17,502 nt of DNA. It comes from Nephromyces sp. MM_2019 (taxonomy: Eukaryota > Apicomplexa > Aconoidasida > Nephromycida). The first letter of the stretch is position 1. The number at the start of each line of letters is the position of its first letter. Below are positions 1 through 11,489 of the stretch, in pieces. Made by a program: the position numbers and the translations under genes. The stretch is taken from positions 1 through 17,502 of the forward strand of contig JADHZB010000038.1 of the NCBI GenBank assembly GCA_015657535.1, given 5' to 3'. Below the pieces are notes generated by a model that worked only from the letters and a program-made list of their open reading frames with translations, was not told the origin of the DNA and did not search any database.

Positions 1-310
1 GTAGAGGGATGGGGGGGGGAAATGGGTGTGAGTGTATGTCTGTATGTGTGCATGTGGAAAGAGGTTTGTATGTGTGGAGTGTGTGTATGTGGGGAGAGTG
101 GGTATGTGGGGAGTGTGTGTATATGTGAATAGGTATATATGTATGTGTTTGGTGTGTATAAGAGTATGGGCAAGTATATGCAGGAACCTATGTGTGTATA
201 TGTGTTGAGTATTGGGAACAAATTTATGTACATATATTAGTAGATAAGTGTAGATAGGTTTTATATTTAAAAAGATGTATGTATGTATGTGTGTGTATAA
301 AATTAGTTAC
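1..310 (-). other. Last visible PPWD1 intron (partial), TG-rich on the plus strand
   Basis: The donor GTAACT at 310-305 follows the exon ending in AMAG. The rest, to the window edge, is TG/TA-rich on the plus strand, with a run of nine G near position 11. I see no exon in any frame. The exons for the cyclophilin domain should lie further left. Confidence 0.7.
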
Positions 311-2379
311 CAGCCATAGCTGATTGTTCTTCTTTACTAGGTTTCTCGTTAATAACATCTCTTTCGGCGAATGATCGATCATCGACGGGTTCATGACGTG
401 TAAAACAGTAAAATCTATAACATGTATGTGTGTATTTAAATAGTGTGTGTGTGTGTATGTATTTGATTACAGTGTTTATATGTAGTTAGGTTTTGTGTGT
501 GTGTGTGAAATTAATGCGTATAAGTCTGTGTGAATATTAATATAGAATATATATATATATATATATATGTGTATATATGTAAGTGTATGAAAGTGTAGGA
601 ACGATGACTTAATAAGTATAAATGTTGTTAAACTAAGTATAAGTATAAATATATATAAATATAACCTCCGTTTGTTAAATGCAGATGCATACAGTGAAAT
701 ATTAAAACCTTCTTTAGTATCGATTCCCTTATCTCGTAGTTTCTAAATATATATATACACATATATATATATTTATGTATATATATATAAATGTGTGTAT
801 ATTGAGTATATATGATACAAGCATATCTATACCCCATAAATAAGCTATGGATATGTGTTTGTAGGATAAGATATATATATGAAGATATAGACATACATCT
901 ATGTCTCATAAATGAGATATGGACATGTGTGTGTATGATAAGTTATATATATATAGATCTAAACACATGTGTATGTATAATTTAGTGATATATTATTAAC
1001 CCTTAAACGATACCCTTGATATAATGCTATTGACATAAATCTTAGATTTGACTCTGATTTACCAAGTATACAATTTAACTGAGGGAAAATAAAATTCAAA
1101 TAAAAAGTGTTTAGATAATATATAAGGTATGTGTGTAATATTGTTGTTATAATATAGATAGTATATGAATAATTATATATATAATAGTAAAACATACATA
1201 AATATTTATCTTTTACTATAATCCATTTAATTTAAATTCACACACATATAGGGGAGCATATAAACAGATATATATATATACATATATACATAGGTATTGA
1301 TACATATTTAATACATGTACAGAACACATGTACAACACACCCTCACACATCTAACCATCCAAACACACACACATATATAGACACAAACACACATACACAC
1401 ATACTCGCCCCCCTTATACACACACACACAATTACCTTATTGTTAATAATATTAACAATTTTTATACCAACAAGTGAGGGGAAAAGTATAAATTGTGAAG
1501 ACTCATCAAATAACATATTTTGGTAATAAATATCGCCCCCGGAAATTAACTCTCTTTCACCAGCCATACGTTTTCCCAAATCAAATTTTTCGAGGTGTAA
1601 TTGCGATTTTTGGGGGTCACTCTGAGCTATGCTATACATCTGTGTGTGTGTGAGTATAAAAAGGATTGGGTGTGTGTGTGTGTTGAGGTGTGCGTGTATA
1701 TTGAGGTGTGTATGTGTGTTTGGGTGTGTGTGTGTGTTGGGGTGTGAGTGTGTGTTGGCGTGTGTGTGTGTATTGGGGGGTGTTATTGGGGTGTGTGTGT
1801 GTATTGGGGGGTGTTATTGGGGTTTTTTTGTGTATTGGGGGGTGTTGTTGGGGTATGTTGTTGGGGTGTCTTTGTGTAGTGTGATGTGTGTGAGTGAGGG
1901 TGATTGTGGGTATGTAGGGATAGGGGTGATTGTGTGTGTATAGATGCATGAGGAAGATTGTGGGTATTTGGAGGTGGCGTGATTGTGAGTGTGTATGGAG
2001 GGAAGGCGATAGTTGAATATATGTGTTGTGGGCATAATTTAAAAATCTATCTTATTCTATATTAAAAATAAAAGAAAGTGGAAAAAAAAATTAATCAATT
2101 GGATTTTAGATATGTGATAAAGTGAATATTTAATTGAATTAAATATATGAATTATATATACACACACATAAAACATAGACAACTATTAAAAGATATATAA
2201 AAAATGTGTACGTACATCCATTGATTCATCGTATATACGGCAAATCTTGCACGATGAAAAGTTGTAAATTCGTAGCTGAGCGTCTTTACACATCACAGCA
2301 AAATATTTACTATTTGGGCTAATAACAATTGATATAGCATTTGTCTTTTTCTGATATAAAATAGAATGTGTGCATATGT

Positions 2380-2415
<36 letters not shown>

Positions 2416-4384
2416 GTTATATATATATTTACCTATATATACAAAAGTACATTTAAACATATATATAAATAAATGTATATAATAATACATATATAAGGTA
2501 TATATAATTCAATATATATAATAAATATGCGTATAAAGATTAAATATATGTAAAATTAAGCACAAGCCCATGTATATATATATATATATATATTGTATGT
2601 GTGAGTAGCATTAAATTTATTAACCTTAAATAATTCGTACAGATCTGTGTCTGATTTAAGCTCAAATTTAATTGCATTTTGGGTAGAAATTGGAGTTGGT
2701 TGACATCCAGTGCGTGGGTGCCATAACTCTATTGCTCCAGATGGGTCAGCACTAATACACACATCTAATGTTGGGTTATATTTAAGGATATTTACACTTT
2801 GATGATGACATTTAACTTCATTCAAGAATGGTTGATCCATGGTAGGCCTAAATAGACGTATCAATGAGTCCTTGCTACATGAACTGAAAAAAATGAAAGG
2901 AGATATCATTCACACAATTGTATGTGTATGTAGATCAAAATTTATTTCATACTTCTTGTATTTATATAGATATATAGATATATATATATATATATATAAC
3001 TACAAATCTCAGTAATTATATATATGTATCTCTATGTTTACGTAGTGGTGCTTAGAAGTTAACAAAATGAGTGTACGTACATTGCAATAATAGGCTCAGG
3101 GGCTCCCCTAGCATAAACAAACTCACAAGAAAGAGGCATAAACTTTAACTTGAGCATAACAACCATATCAGCATTCCTCACGTCAAAATATTTGAATGCT
3201 TCATCTTTACCAACTGAGCCAAACATAGACTCATCAAATGAAAGGCATGCACCCGTTAATAGCGCTAAAAGAAATACAAATGAAAGGGAGACTGTGACAT
3301 GAAGTATAAACTTATTAATTTTCTACTCATGTGTATTGAATTGTTTTGTTTGATGATTATAGGTGTTATTTGAGTGATTCCTTATTTTTACTTACAAAAG
3401 TGAGCTCTGTAATGTTTAGTGAATCGTATCTCTTGGCTATATATCTCCCAAAATTTGATATGACCATCGATACTACACGTAATTAGGATATTATATCGTC
3501 TACTAACAAAAACTGGGGTGAAATAAGGAAAAAAATTTGAAAAACAGTCAAGGGTTTGAAGCTTTATAATATAAAAAGAAAATGAAGCTACAAAAGTTCA
3601 AGTTATATATTAGCTTAATTTTCGTTCATAATCAATGTGTAATAAAATTTTCTCATTGAAAAGGCTTGACTGCTAAAATATAACTATTTTACTCTTTGTC
3701 ATAGCTTACCCATAGATACAGTATCCCTATGCATGAAACTCTTTTCATAAACATCGGCATTGGGAAGGTTTTCTAAATACAATTCTTCATTGATTTTCGC
3801 TGTTATAAAATTAATAATTTAAAGGGAAATGTAGGTTATATCATTAGCTTAGTTTTTCTCTTAGAGTTTCATATAGGATAGACCTAACTAATGTAACTCA
3901 ACTTACGTCTACTACGTTTCTTAGTGGATGATGGGGGGGGTAGTGGTGGCCCTGTAAAAAGATAAGAAATAATCATTTAATATATAGACCAGTAGAGTCT
4001 TGCTGAGTCCTTCAGTTTGTGTGTAATGTGCTATCAGGCGTATCAAATGTAATAAAATAAACGACACCATAAGGTGTCAACTAATTGATGATAGTTATCT
4101 ATAGTATGAATCTTAATGGCGAGTATGAATGAATTATATGTTATCATTGGGTTTGAATAGGAATCAGAGAGTTTTTAATTGAAGTATGTCCAAGAGGTTA
4201 GGGGGAATAAAATAAACCAGAGTAATATCAAAAACCTTATATGTGATCATAGTCATTACTGATTCATGTAGAAATCCTTGTTATTGACATATATTAAAAT
4301 TCCTATCAATCCTAATATCTTACCAAAATCGTCATCATCATCTTCAATAGGTTGGTTTTGGTTCTCAGGGTCATGTGTAGCCAT
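311..4384 (-). CDS. PPWD1: PPWD1-like WD40-repeat peptidyl-prolyl isomerase, 11 exons seen, 3' end outside the window
   Basis: Exons on the minus strand: 4384-4324, 3951-3907, 3799-3710, 3512-3396, 3264-3081, 2883-2625, 2350-2216, 1639-1436, 1078-1001, 742-666 and 414-311. All introns are GT-AG and phases match, giving about 451 residues. From memory of human PPWD1 the order is colinear: acidic N-terminus, LYLENLPNADVYEKSFMHRD (about 43-61), WD40 blades with SIDGHIKFWE, SVGKDEAFKYFDV, GAIELWHP, KSDTDLYELFK and DAQLRIYNF, then YDESMD, KRMAGEREL, LVGIKIVNI, ILGKSESNLRFMSIALYQG and DRSFAERDVINEKPSKEEQ. Family members are nuclear spliceosome-associated proteins with a C-terminal cyclophilin domain. 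That domain is not visible: the gene enters an intron at 310 and must continue to the left. The start ATG at 4384 is followed by an acidic run, as in the family. Identity is strong; the weakest boundaries are the donors at 1000 and 665 (GTTAAT, GTTATA). Confidence 0.92.
547..568. repeat. (AT)11 microsatellite in PPWD1 intron 10
   Basis: An uninterrupted AT dinucleotide run inside the 415-665 intron. It is flanked by degenerate TG/TA repeats that fill most of that intron. Confidence 0.9.
1641..2010. repeat. TG/G-rich repeat block in PPWD1 intron 7
   Basis: The plus strand is almost purely G and T: (TG)n tracts broken by GGGG runs. The block fills most of the 576-bp intron 1640-2215. The intron's acceptor is the repeat itself, read on the minus strand as CACACACACACAG just before the exon at 1639. 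Long open frames across this block, on both strands, are a product of the repeat and not genes. Confidence 0.9.
1770..1871 (+). repeat. 31-bp G-rich minisatellite, about three copies
   Basis: The unit begins GTATTGGGGGGTGTTATTGG and repeats at 1770, 1801 and 1832, exactly 31 bp apart. The tails vary (TG run, then a T run, then a GTTGTTGGGG variant). Each unit carries two runs of four or more G, so the tract has about seven such runs in about 100 bases. This suggests quadruplex potential on the strand that is template for PPWD1. Confidence 0.85.
2382..2411. repeat. (TA)15 microsatellite in PPWD1 intron 6
   Basis: Uninterrupted TA run upstream of the exon 7 acceptor at 2351. A second run, about (TA)10, lies at 2573-2592 in the same intron near its donor, and another lies at about 2980-2998 in intron 5. 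Confidence 0.9.
4063..4078. other. Perfect 6-bp hairpin in PPWD1 intron 1
   Basis: GACACC and GGTGTC flank an ATAA loop. This is a small perfect inverted repeat in otherwise plain intron sequence (3952-4323). No function can be assigned. Confidence 0.4.
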
Positions 4385-5873
4385 CCCGCTGAGAATGGTT
4401 TATGTAGCTTAGGATCTGAGAATAATTTTCTAAAGGTGTCCAATAGGATTTAATTTTTGTTGTTGAATCATACGTTATTAGGCAATATAAGGAGTAGGGT
4501 GTAATAGCCTAATGGAGAGTTAAAATGTTTATATAGTAATGCCTTAATATCTATATACTCTTAAAGATTAAATAAATGATTAAGAAGTGTGATAATGTTA
4601 AAAATGGACATCAAGTTTTTGGTTATTAACACTAACAATCATGAATGTTATTTTTATGGATTAATTTTGTTAGTACACATTTATGTTTAGTATATATAAT
4701 TGTGATTCACTTTAATTTGAAGTATTTCTGTAGGTCACGCATGATGAAAAGGTTTAAATAACACTACTAGTCTATGTAGTTCTAAAGGCTATGATTCTTG
4801 CTTCAAATAAATCCTAACAATTGTCTAGCTATTAGTATTGTGGGCAAGAAGAAGTATTTTTAATTAATTATGAATTTTTAAAAATAAAAAAAAATCTAGT
4901 GCCAGTAGTTTATGACTGTTTTGAAGCATTCAAACGAATCATAGGTTTAATCAATTGTGATATGAAACATGAATGAAACCATTTTCATGTGCATATGAAT
5001 TATTTTAATAAAGATTTGTGTGGAATTTGCGAAGAACCGCTTTAAATTTTTATAATTAGATACACCATTTATTAAAATATGAAATGCAACCAATTCAAAC
5101 AAATCGAGCATTTTCTTACTATTCCTAAAAATCTAATTTATCCTCTAGTTGCATTTCTTTATTAGGAGAATTTGACAAGTGTTTTTTTTTATTTTAATGC
5201 TGAAGATAGGCATTGCTATTGAAACATAAAGGAAACATTATTAAATTTGTTGCTGAATGATAACTTTCTAAGATAAGAACAATTACATCTGTCACAAAAT
5301 ATTTAACTAGTATCTACTGCTAGTACTTAAAAACTCTAACATACAATAACTCTCAAAGATAAAATAAACAATACAATTTGAATGTAATTACACTTTAAAG
5401 ATGAAATAAAACTCGAAATTCTTTTCATATGCTTATAGCTATGGCTCCTGATACTTGAAAAGTTTGTGTGTAGCTCTTGGAAAACACTGAACTCATTTTT
5501 TCAATACATTAGATTAATTTTCAATGAATTACCATAGATGTTAATTTACAACAACAATCTCAATTTACAAAACTCGAAAAACAGGTATATTTAATATATT
5601 AGGATTTATATTTCAGCTTCGTTTTGTATTAAAGGAAGAAAATTCAATTTACAATATTTTCAACTTGTAAGAATTTCCAAACAATGCAAATATATCAATG
5701 AAAATCATGGAATATTTGAGCCTTATATTACATCTAAAAAGCTCGAATTCAAAAGGGACTTCTTTAATTTTTTATATTCATTTCAAGTTTCAGGAAATAC
5801 AGTTAGTTAAGCTTCTTTTTTGTTTTAATGTTTATTCTGTTTCACAATTAAAAAGAAAAAGGCCTTGGAAGCA
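4385..5873. other. Intergenic spacer between PPWD1 and the small plus-strand gene
   Basis: This AT-rich DNA lies between two divergent gene starts, so it should hold the promoters of PPWD1 (leftwards) and of the 5874 gene (rightwards). I read it for exons with codon bias and flanking splice signals, and for tRNA-like or C/D box-like elements, and found none. A 7-bp inverted repeat, ATTAGGC at 4477-4483 and GCCTAAT at 4507-4513, lies about 95 bp upstream of the PPWD1 ATG and would be in its 5' UTR or promoter. Confidence 0.6.
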
Positions 5874-6632
5874 ATGAAGGCCATTTTATCTTCAGCGCTC
5901 TGGATTTTTTTTATAGAGGTCTTGTCGAAGGTAATGATAATTCGAAGGCATAACACTTAAATATAGTTTTGGTTTTCAGCAATTGTCTGGTTGTAAAATA
6001 AAACCTCAATCAGTTATAAGATTCTCTCAAACACGGGTGAGTTTAAAGAAATTATATTAGTATACATCTTCAGTGTCCAAAAAATAATGTATTCACTTAA
6101 CACAAATTTTATTAAAATAATTCATATAACGTAGTTTAAGCAACCAGTACAAGAGCAGTCAATTTTCCAACCACCACTTGGTGATCTTAATCCAAGTCCA
6201 TTTCCGTAAAAATATTTGTTCTATATGAAATGGATTACTTTATAATTTTTAGAGTAATCAATATGCATATGGATATCCCCAACTCAGATTTTAAAAGTCA
6301 AATAAGGTAATTTTAAACGATAAATCACTATTTGTTATATATGCACGCCCTAAGTAAAATAAAAGGTTTGTGGGTCATAAGGTTGTAAAGTGTTTTTATA
6401 ACTTATAATGTTTAGAGAGGTCTAAAATGAAAGAAGAGCTAGCGGCAATAGAAAATGAGCTCGTCTACGATTTTAAAAGTACAGGCTGATCAAAATTATT
6501 TGTGTCTTAATTAGTGACATTATAAAATTAGGACACATTCAAAGACATCGCCTGCAAAGAGGTACAATGGAGAAGGCAGTAAACTTAGCCCAGCAGTTTC
6601 AAAATAGTATGAGATATTTTCCAATATATTAA
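5874..6632 (+). CDS. Small six-exon gene of unknown function, about 132 aa, hydrophobic N-terminus
   Basis: I do not recognise this protein. Proposed exons: 5874-5930, 5980-6036, 6135-6205, 6253-6306, 6420-6478 and 6532-6632. They total 399 nt with consistent phases and end at TAA 6630-6632. Donors are GTAATG, GTGAGT, GTAAAA, GTAATT and GTACAG. The N-terminus, MKAILSSALWIFFIEVLSK, is a hydrophobic stretch like a signal peptide or membrane anchor. A basic part with one Cys follows (SGCKIKPQSVIRFSQTR), then a proline-rich stretch (FQPPLGDLNPSPFP), then a charged, probably helical tail (MKEELAAIENELVYDFK, RHIQRHRLQR, NLAQQFQNSMRYFPIY). Codon use looks coding against the AT-rich flanks. The weak points are the exon 5 acceptor, the last of three AGs in TTTAGAGAG, and the exon 3 acceptor (6134 or 6140). 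Exons 5-6 could instead be a separate gene starting at ATG 6427. It is divergent from PPWD1 and convergent with RPAP1, ending 208 bp from the RPAP1 stop. Confidence 0.55.
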
Positions 6633-6840
6633 AAATTAATTTGAGTAAATTTTTAGTTATTTCCCGATTGAGAAGAAAATTGGGAAAATAAATTCAAATC
6701 TGTTTATCATTATTTACTATATATACAGAAAAAATATTACAGTTTGCTTTTTAAAAACTGATTAGTATATTTTAAGTAAGAATAAAATTAAGAAATTCGA
6801 AAAATAAAGAAACGGGTACCAGTTATTATATGTCCTAAAA

Positions 6841-9800
6841 TTATTGATTTTCTTTTATGTTTTCAAAGGTGAAAATCAAGTCAATAGCAGTTATTAAATG
6901 TTGTAATTTCTCCGATTTACAAGAGCCTATGTATTCAGTTAAGCTTGTACCGATTTTAAATAAATAGCAAATAATTTGATGAAGTGCAATGAAAATTGCT
7001 AGGCAACCATTTTCAAACTCCTTGTCCGAAGTAAACTTCTTGATAAATCTTTTATATCGATGTAGTAGCTCATGGTCATCTGTTGGGTTAGATATGTACA
7101 CTTGTATAGGTCCTATTAAACCATTGAAGTGTATTAGTTTATTATCTTTCAAAAAGCCAGAGTGATCACGTACCCTAACAGCCTTCGAGAGAGTTCTCAT
7201 TGTCAATGATTCATCCCAAATCGATCTTCGAAAAACATCTGGAAAAATTGAACTAGTGTAGAAAAGCAAAAGCGAACTAGAATTGATATCCTCGATGCTA
7301 CCACTATCTATTTTAGATTTTAGTTTCATGCAATTCTTAAAGTAATTAGAGTTCATAATTTCCTCTTCGGTGTCATAAGATTCCCCAAAAATTTGCATTC
7401 TCGGGGTATGGGCTGGAAAAGTAATTGATTGAAAGTGGCATTGGTAATCAATAAGTTCTTTAGATACTGCAACAAGGCTATCTAGCTTGTATGAGCCAAA
7501 CATGTGAAAATTAGAAATAATGGACCAGATAGATATTACATCATAGAAAAGATCTAGGTATTTTTTGGAGTATGTAGTGTTTATGAAAGGTGCCCGCCTT
7601 AAGGATTCAATTATACGATCATGGAAATAATGTTTTATGAAGCGTTTCAGCTGTTTTTGTACCGTCGAATCATGGTGAAGATTGTTAATGTTATGTTTCA
7701 GTGCTTCTTGGGGACCTTGTGAAGAAAATATCGAGCTGAGTGATTGGAGAATTAATCGCTTAGGATACAAATCTCGCAAATATTTAAGAATTGTGTCAGA
7801 GATTAGGATATCTATCGACATACAGAAAACGTTGGAGAGAACATTGTAAATAGTTTTTTTATTTTTCATAAGGGGCCACATTTCTTTATTTATACTGCTA
7901 GCCCAGAAATAGGTATGCTGAGGTAAAACTATCAACCATGCATCAAGCGCATTAATACTAAGGGTTAGGTTTATGCTATCATGAGATTGTGGATGATTTA
8001 GGAAAGTTAATGATAGTGGGTTGCCCAGAGCAATTGAAGTTATAAGAGAAGTTAGATGATTCCAGTTATCCTTTTTCTTCCAATTAGAATATCTTGGAGG
8101 TAAATGGAGATTTGTATAGAGCAACTGGAAGATTTTGAAAACTGTTGATGTTGTGCATGTACAAGCTAGTGCTGATATACAAGAAGTTGGGATCAGTTCA
8201 CTATTAAATTCTTGAGGCTTTTCTGAAAAAGAAGAAAACAAATATAGATGAAAACATTTATAATTATATTGAGTAAGAATATGGCATTTTACCTAATAAT
8301 TGAAGGAAATTACAGCACGATAGGATGAGCTTAGCAAATATTTCAAACGCAGGAACTGCTGGCAATGCTGGCTGGTTGTCCTTTGATCTAGCTCGACGTC
8401 TTGTAGCAGCTCTAATCTCCAAGAATAAGCAAGAGCAATAGTTATTGAGTGTGTCAAGTAATTTGACGCATTGATCTTTTATGTTGTTGAAATCGATTTT
8501 CGGTGCTAGGTGTTCTAGAAGATTGGACATCTTTAATAATGAACTAAAGTAATCAAGAATTTGAGTACCAACTCCACAATGTAGTACCATCCTCTTAAAA
8601 GGGGCTGATTCGGAGTGAAATGAGGGATCGTTGTAAAATAGTGGAGTGTGGGATGTGCCAAGGGTCCAACCCATCTCAGTGCAGTAATGAACAACATATT
8701 TTATATCACAGTTACGTATGTATTTGAAAATATTCTTAACAGTGCTACTTAAGAGACTTCCATACATTTCGATAGCTCGGATATTATTTTGGGTATTCCA
8801 ACTCCATCTAGAAAGTGTGTCTGAAAGTTCATTACATATTGATATTAGAGGATTAAATATAATTCCGGGGTTATTGGTAGAATTATCCTTAATGCTTAGC
8901 ATCAATTTGTAGAGGGAGTAATTAGATTTTGTTAAGAAACGAATTGAGCTTATATATAATTGCGAGACAATGGATGCAGTGAGAGGGGATTCTTTCTCTT
9001 GAGTATAAAGCGCGAAGTATTCACAGAAAAACGAGGCGTGCTTCAACATCATAGAAATCTGATATAGAAAATAGATGTTGGTTATGGGGATATTTAAAAA
9101 GAAAGGTCATATTTTAAGAGTGGCAAGAAAACAAAATTGTTATGCCTATACAAAACCGGAGAATAATCTTATATTCAAGATAAAATAACTAACCTGCATT
9201 GGGTCTGAGCTTAGGGAAGATAGTTCAGAGCATGCATAAAGTAGTATTTGATTATAAACAGCTCCATCATTATTAATCAACATAGTAAACAGTTTTTCGC
9301 TTTTATCAGATTCAGATTCACCAATAGTGGTGAGTGCATTTTTCAATTTGGCGCTATATACTTCAATTAATGGCAGTAGTGAAGTAAACAGGTCAGAGAA
9401 AAGCCCCATAAAAGAATCTAGCCTTGTAAATTTGAGAGCTTGCACACTACAATTGCTGGACCACGACATGTGAATGTAATTATCAACTTGTGAAATATTT
9501 TCTTCAGGTGAGCTATTTAGTGTCAACATTATACTTTTCATAACCAGTGGTTTTGCAACTGAATTTTCGAGCTCTTTCCAAGATTTAGGTACAGATTCCA
9601 AAAGAACAGAGCGAATGGAGTAGAAATATGCTAGCATGTGAAAACATAAACAAAGAGAAAAATCATCATACTCATCTATTGGAGCAATTGATTTCAAATA
9701 AGAATTTAGAGTAACAAGCCTTGAGAGGTATAGCGCTAGGGGAGAGCTGTGAAGAGCAAGACCATTCAATAATCTTAAGAAATAAATCTTAGCTTTAGAT

Positions 9801-11448
9801 GATTCATCATGCTGTTTCAAATTTTCAATAACTTGTAGTATTATTCCGTGAGAGATAACTAAGTAAGAAATAAACTCCTCCATTTTCATAGGTGTTGAAG
9901 CTTGGGCATCTGTGGGGATAATCTGATTCAAGTGGAACTTGTTGAGGATGTCATTTTGTGGGTGGAATTTGTCCTTAGAATTACTATTCAATATATTATG
10001 TGCAATCATAGCCTCACAAGAATAAATTGGTGTAATTTGATTCTTGGGAAATTCATTCAAGCATTTCAGAGAAGTTTCCAAAGAGTATTCGGTTAAGAAT
10101 GTTAGCCCTAAGTTATTTATAGCAGCATAGCAAAAATATTGAACTGCTGGTTCATCCTTGATAAGGTGGTCAAATTTTCTTGAAGAGTCCCATGTACGCT
10201 TTATGCTAGGTGTGGCATTGTTATCTTCCAAAATCATATTGAATAAGTCTACACATGATTGATGTGAGTCAGAAGTAGCTTGAGGTATATAGCTAACTTG
10301 TGGCTTAGTGTTGTGAAATGGTGAGGGCATTGGTTCGCCAATTTTATCGATATTGTAGCAGGAAATGGGTAAAAAAACTAGATTTGAAAAGATATGAAGT
10401 GTCGCTGTCTGTACAACAGGGCTTGAATCAGACAAATTTGCAATAATTAGATTGGCTATGTTTAGATCGCAGATGATGTAATTCATAAATCGATTAATAC
10501 CAAATCCAAATGCAGTTGAAGCAAGAGGGTTGATATCTTCTTCTGGTGCAGCTGAATTCGTTGACTTTGATGATGTTGGTATGAAAAATGGTACACCTTG
10601 CCTAGCATGAGCTAAAATTTCAGCTATAATCCTTAGTGCCAATAAACGCTGAGACCCAAAAGAACTTTGTGACAAGTGAAAGAGTTCAGGAAGTGTGTAA
10701 CCTGTGTGTTAATGAGAGTTAATTAGTGATTGAACAGGATGTTAATTAATGTATAGGCATTAAGTCATTGATTTTGACATGGATCTCATATGTATGCTAA
10801 TGAAATCAATCTAAATGTGAGGAAAATCAAGATAAGTATGCACAGAAATGCATAACAATATTTAGGTTGTAGGTTACTGATAAATACCATACCTGGGAGA
10901 TGTGCTTGATCACCATGATGATGTAATCCCTTGTAATAATACATGTGGTCTTCATAATCACTAGAATCGTCATCTTTTTGTGGACGTACTAGCTTGGTAC
11001 ATATTCGACCCTCATGATCGAATCGTAGCATGTCGATTTGCCAATTGTTAATAGATTTGGGTAAACTCTTGTTTGCATTTTCTTCTTCTTCATTGAGAAT
11101 GGGATTTGTCCACTGTAATTTAGCAACATTTGCTTCATCCAATACTTCGATAACAGCTTTACTCTGATCTTTATTTAGTGGGGTCTTAATCTGGCTCTCA
11201 GGTATAATATAGATCTTCATTTCTCTCTTCGTGGATTTTAAGGAAACGGATGAACTCTCGTTGTTGTTTCTGTGAGTGGCTTGGGGGAAGCCAGTGGGGT
11301 GGTTAAATGAAATAATTTCATCAGGCACCTTCTCAGTGTATTCTTCGTCCTCGTGCTCTTTGATTTCAAGGGACATAATATCGTGTTGAAGGTTATGAAT
11401 CTCAGGGTTATTGACTTTTGGTGGTTTATTACGATTTGTAGGGTCCAT
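6841..11448 (-). CDS. RPAP1: RNA polymerase II-associated protein 1 homologue (RPAP1), complete, four exons
   Basis: Exons 11448-10893, 10701-9194, 9058-8293 and 8222-6841 total 4212 nt with matching phases, about 1403 residues; I recall human RPAP1 as about 1390. The diagnostic RPAP1_C signature spans the first intron: RFDHEGR (about 142-148), an acidic insert DDDSSDYED, then GLHHHGDQAHLPG (174-186) joined to YTLPELFHLSQSSFGSQRLL. The glycine codon of PG-YT is split by the intron. The rest is a long, mostly helical, poorly conserved region with no further motif that I can name. Family members bind RNA polymerase II and act in its assembly or nuclear import and in Mediator-dependent transcription; the yeast relative is Rba50. 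The start is ATG 11448 (MDPTNRNKPP). The open frame continues 5' to an in-frame stop without another ATG. I see no clear RPAP1_N domain, and the region before the signature is short. Introns are 191, 135 and 70 bp. Confidence 0.93.
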
Positions 11449-11489
11449 TTTATTGTTGAGGGGAGTTGCTATAATTCCCAAGAAGAGGT

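Noticed and set aside
628..909. Minus-strand open frame with Tyr/Ile runs
   Set aside because: It is a TA-repeat frame. The true PPWD1 exon here (742-666) is read in a different frame that matches the family.
959..1195. Minus-strand open frame starting in Tyr/Ile-rich sequence
   Set aside because: Only 1078-1001 is a PPWD1 exon. The rest is intron on either side.
1629..2035. Long open frames on both strands rich in Cys/Val or Thr/His/Pro
   Set aside because: They translate the TG/CA repeat inside a PPWD1 intron. They have no start context, domain or normal composition.
8718..8912. Plus-strand open frames inside RPAP1 (also 9902-10096)
   Set aside because: They lie antisense to well-supported RPAP1 exons, with no independent support.
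11449..11481. Upstream extension of RPAP1 to a TTG codon (MGIIATPLNNK)
   Set aside because: Nuclear genes of this kind start at ATG. The first in-frame ATG is at 11448, and the extension has no ATG before an upstream stop.
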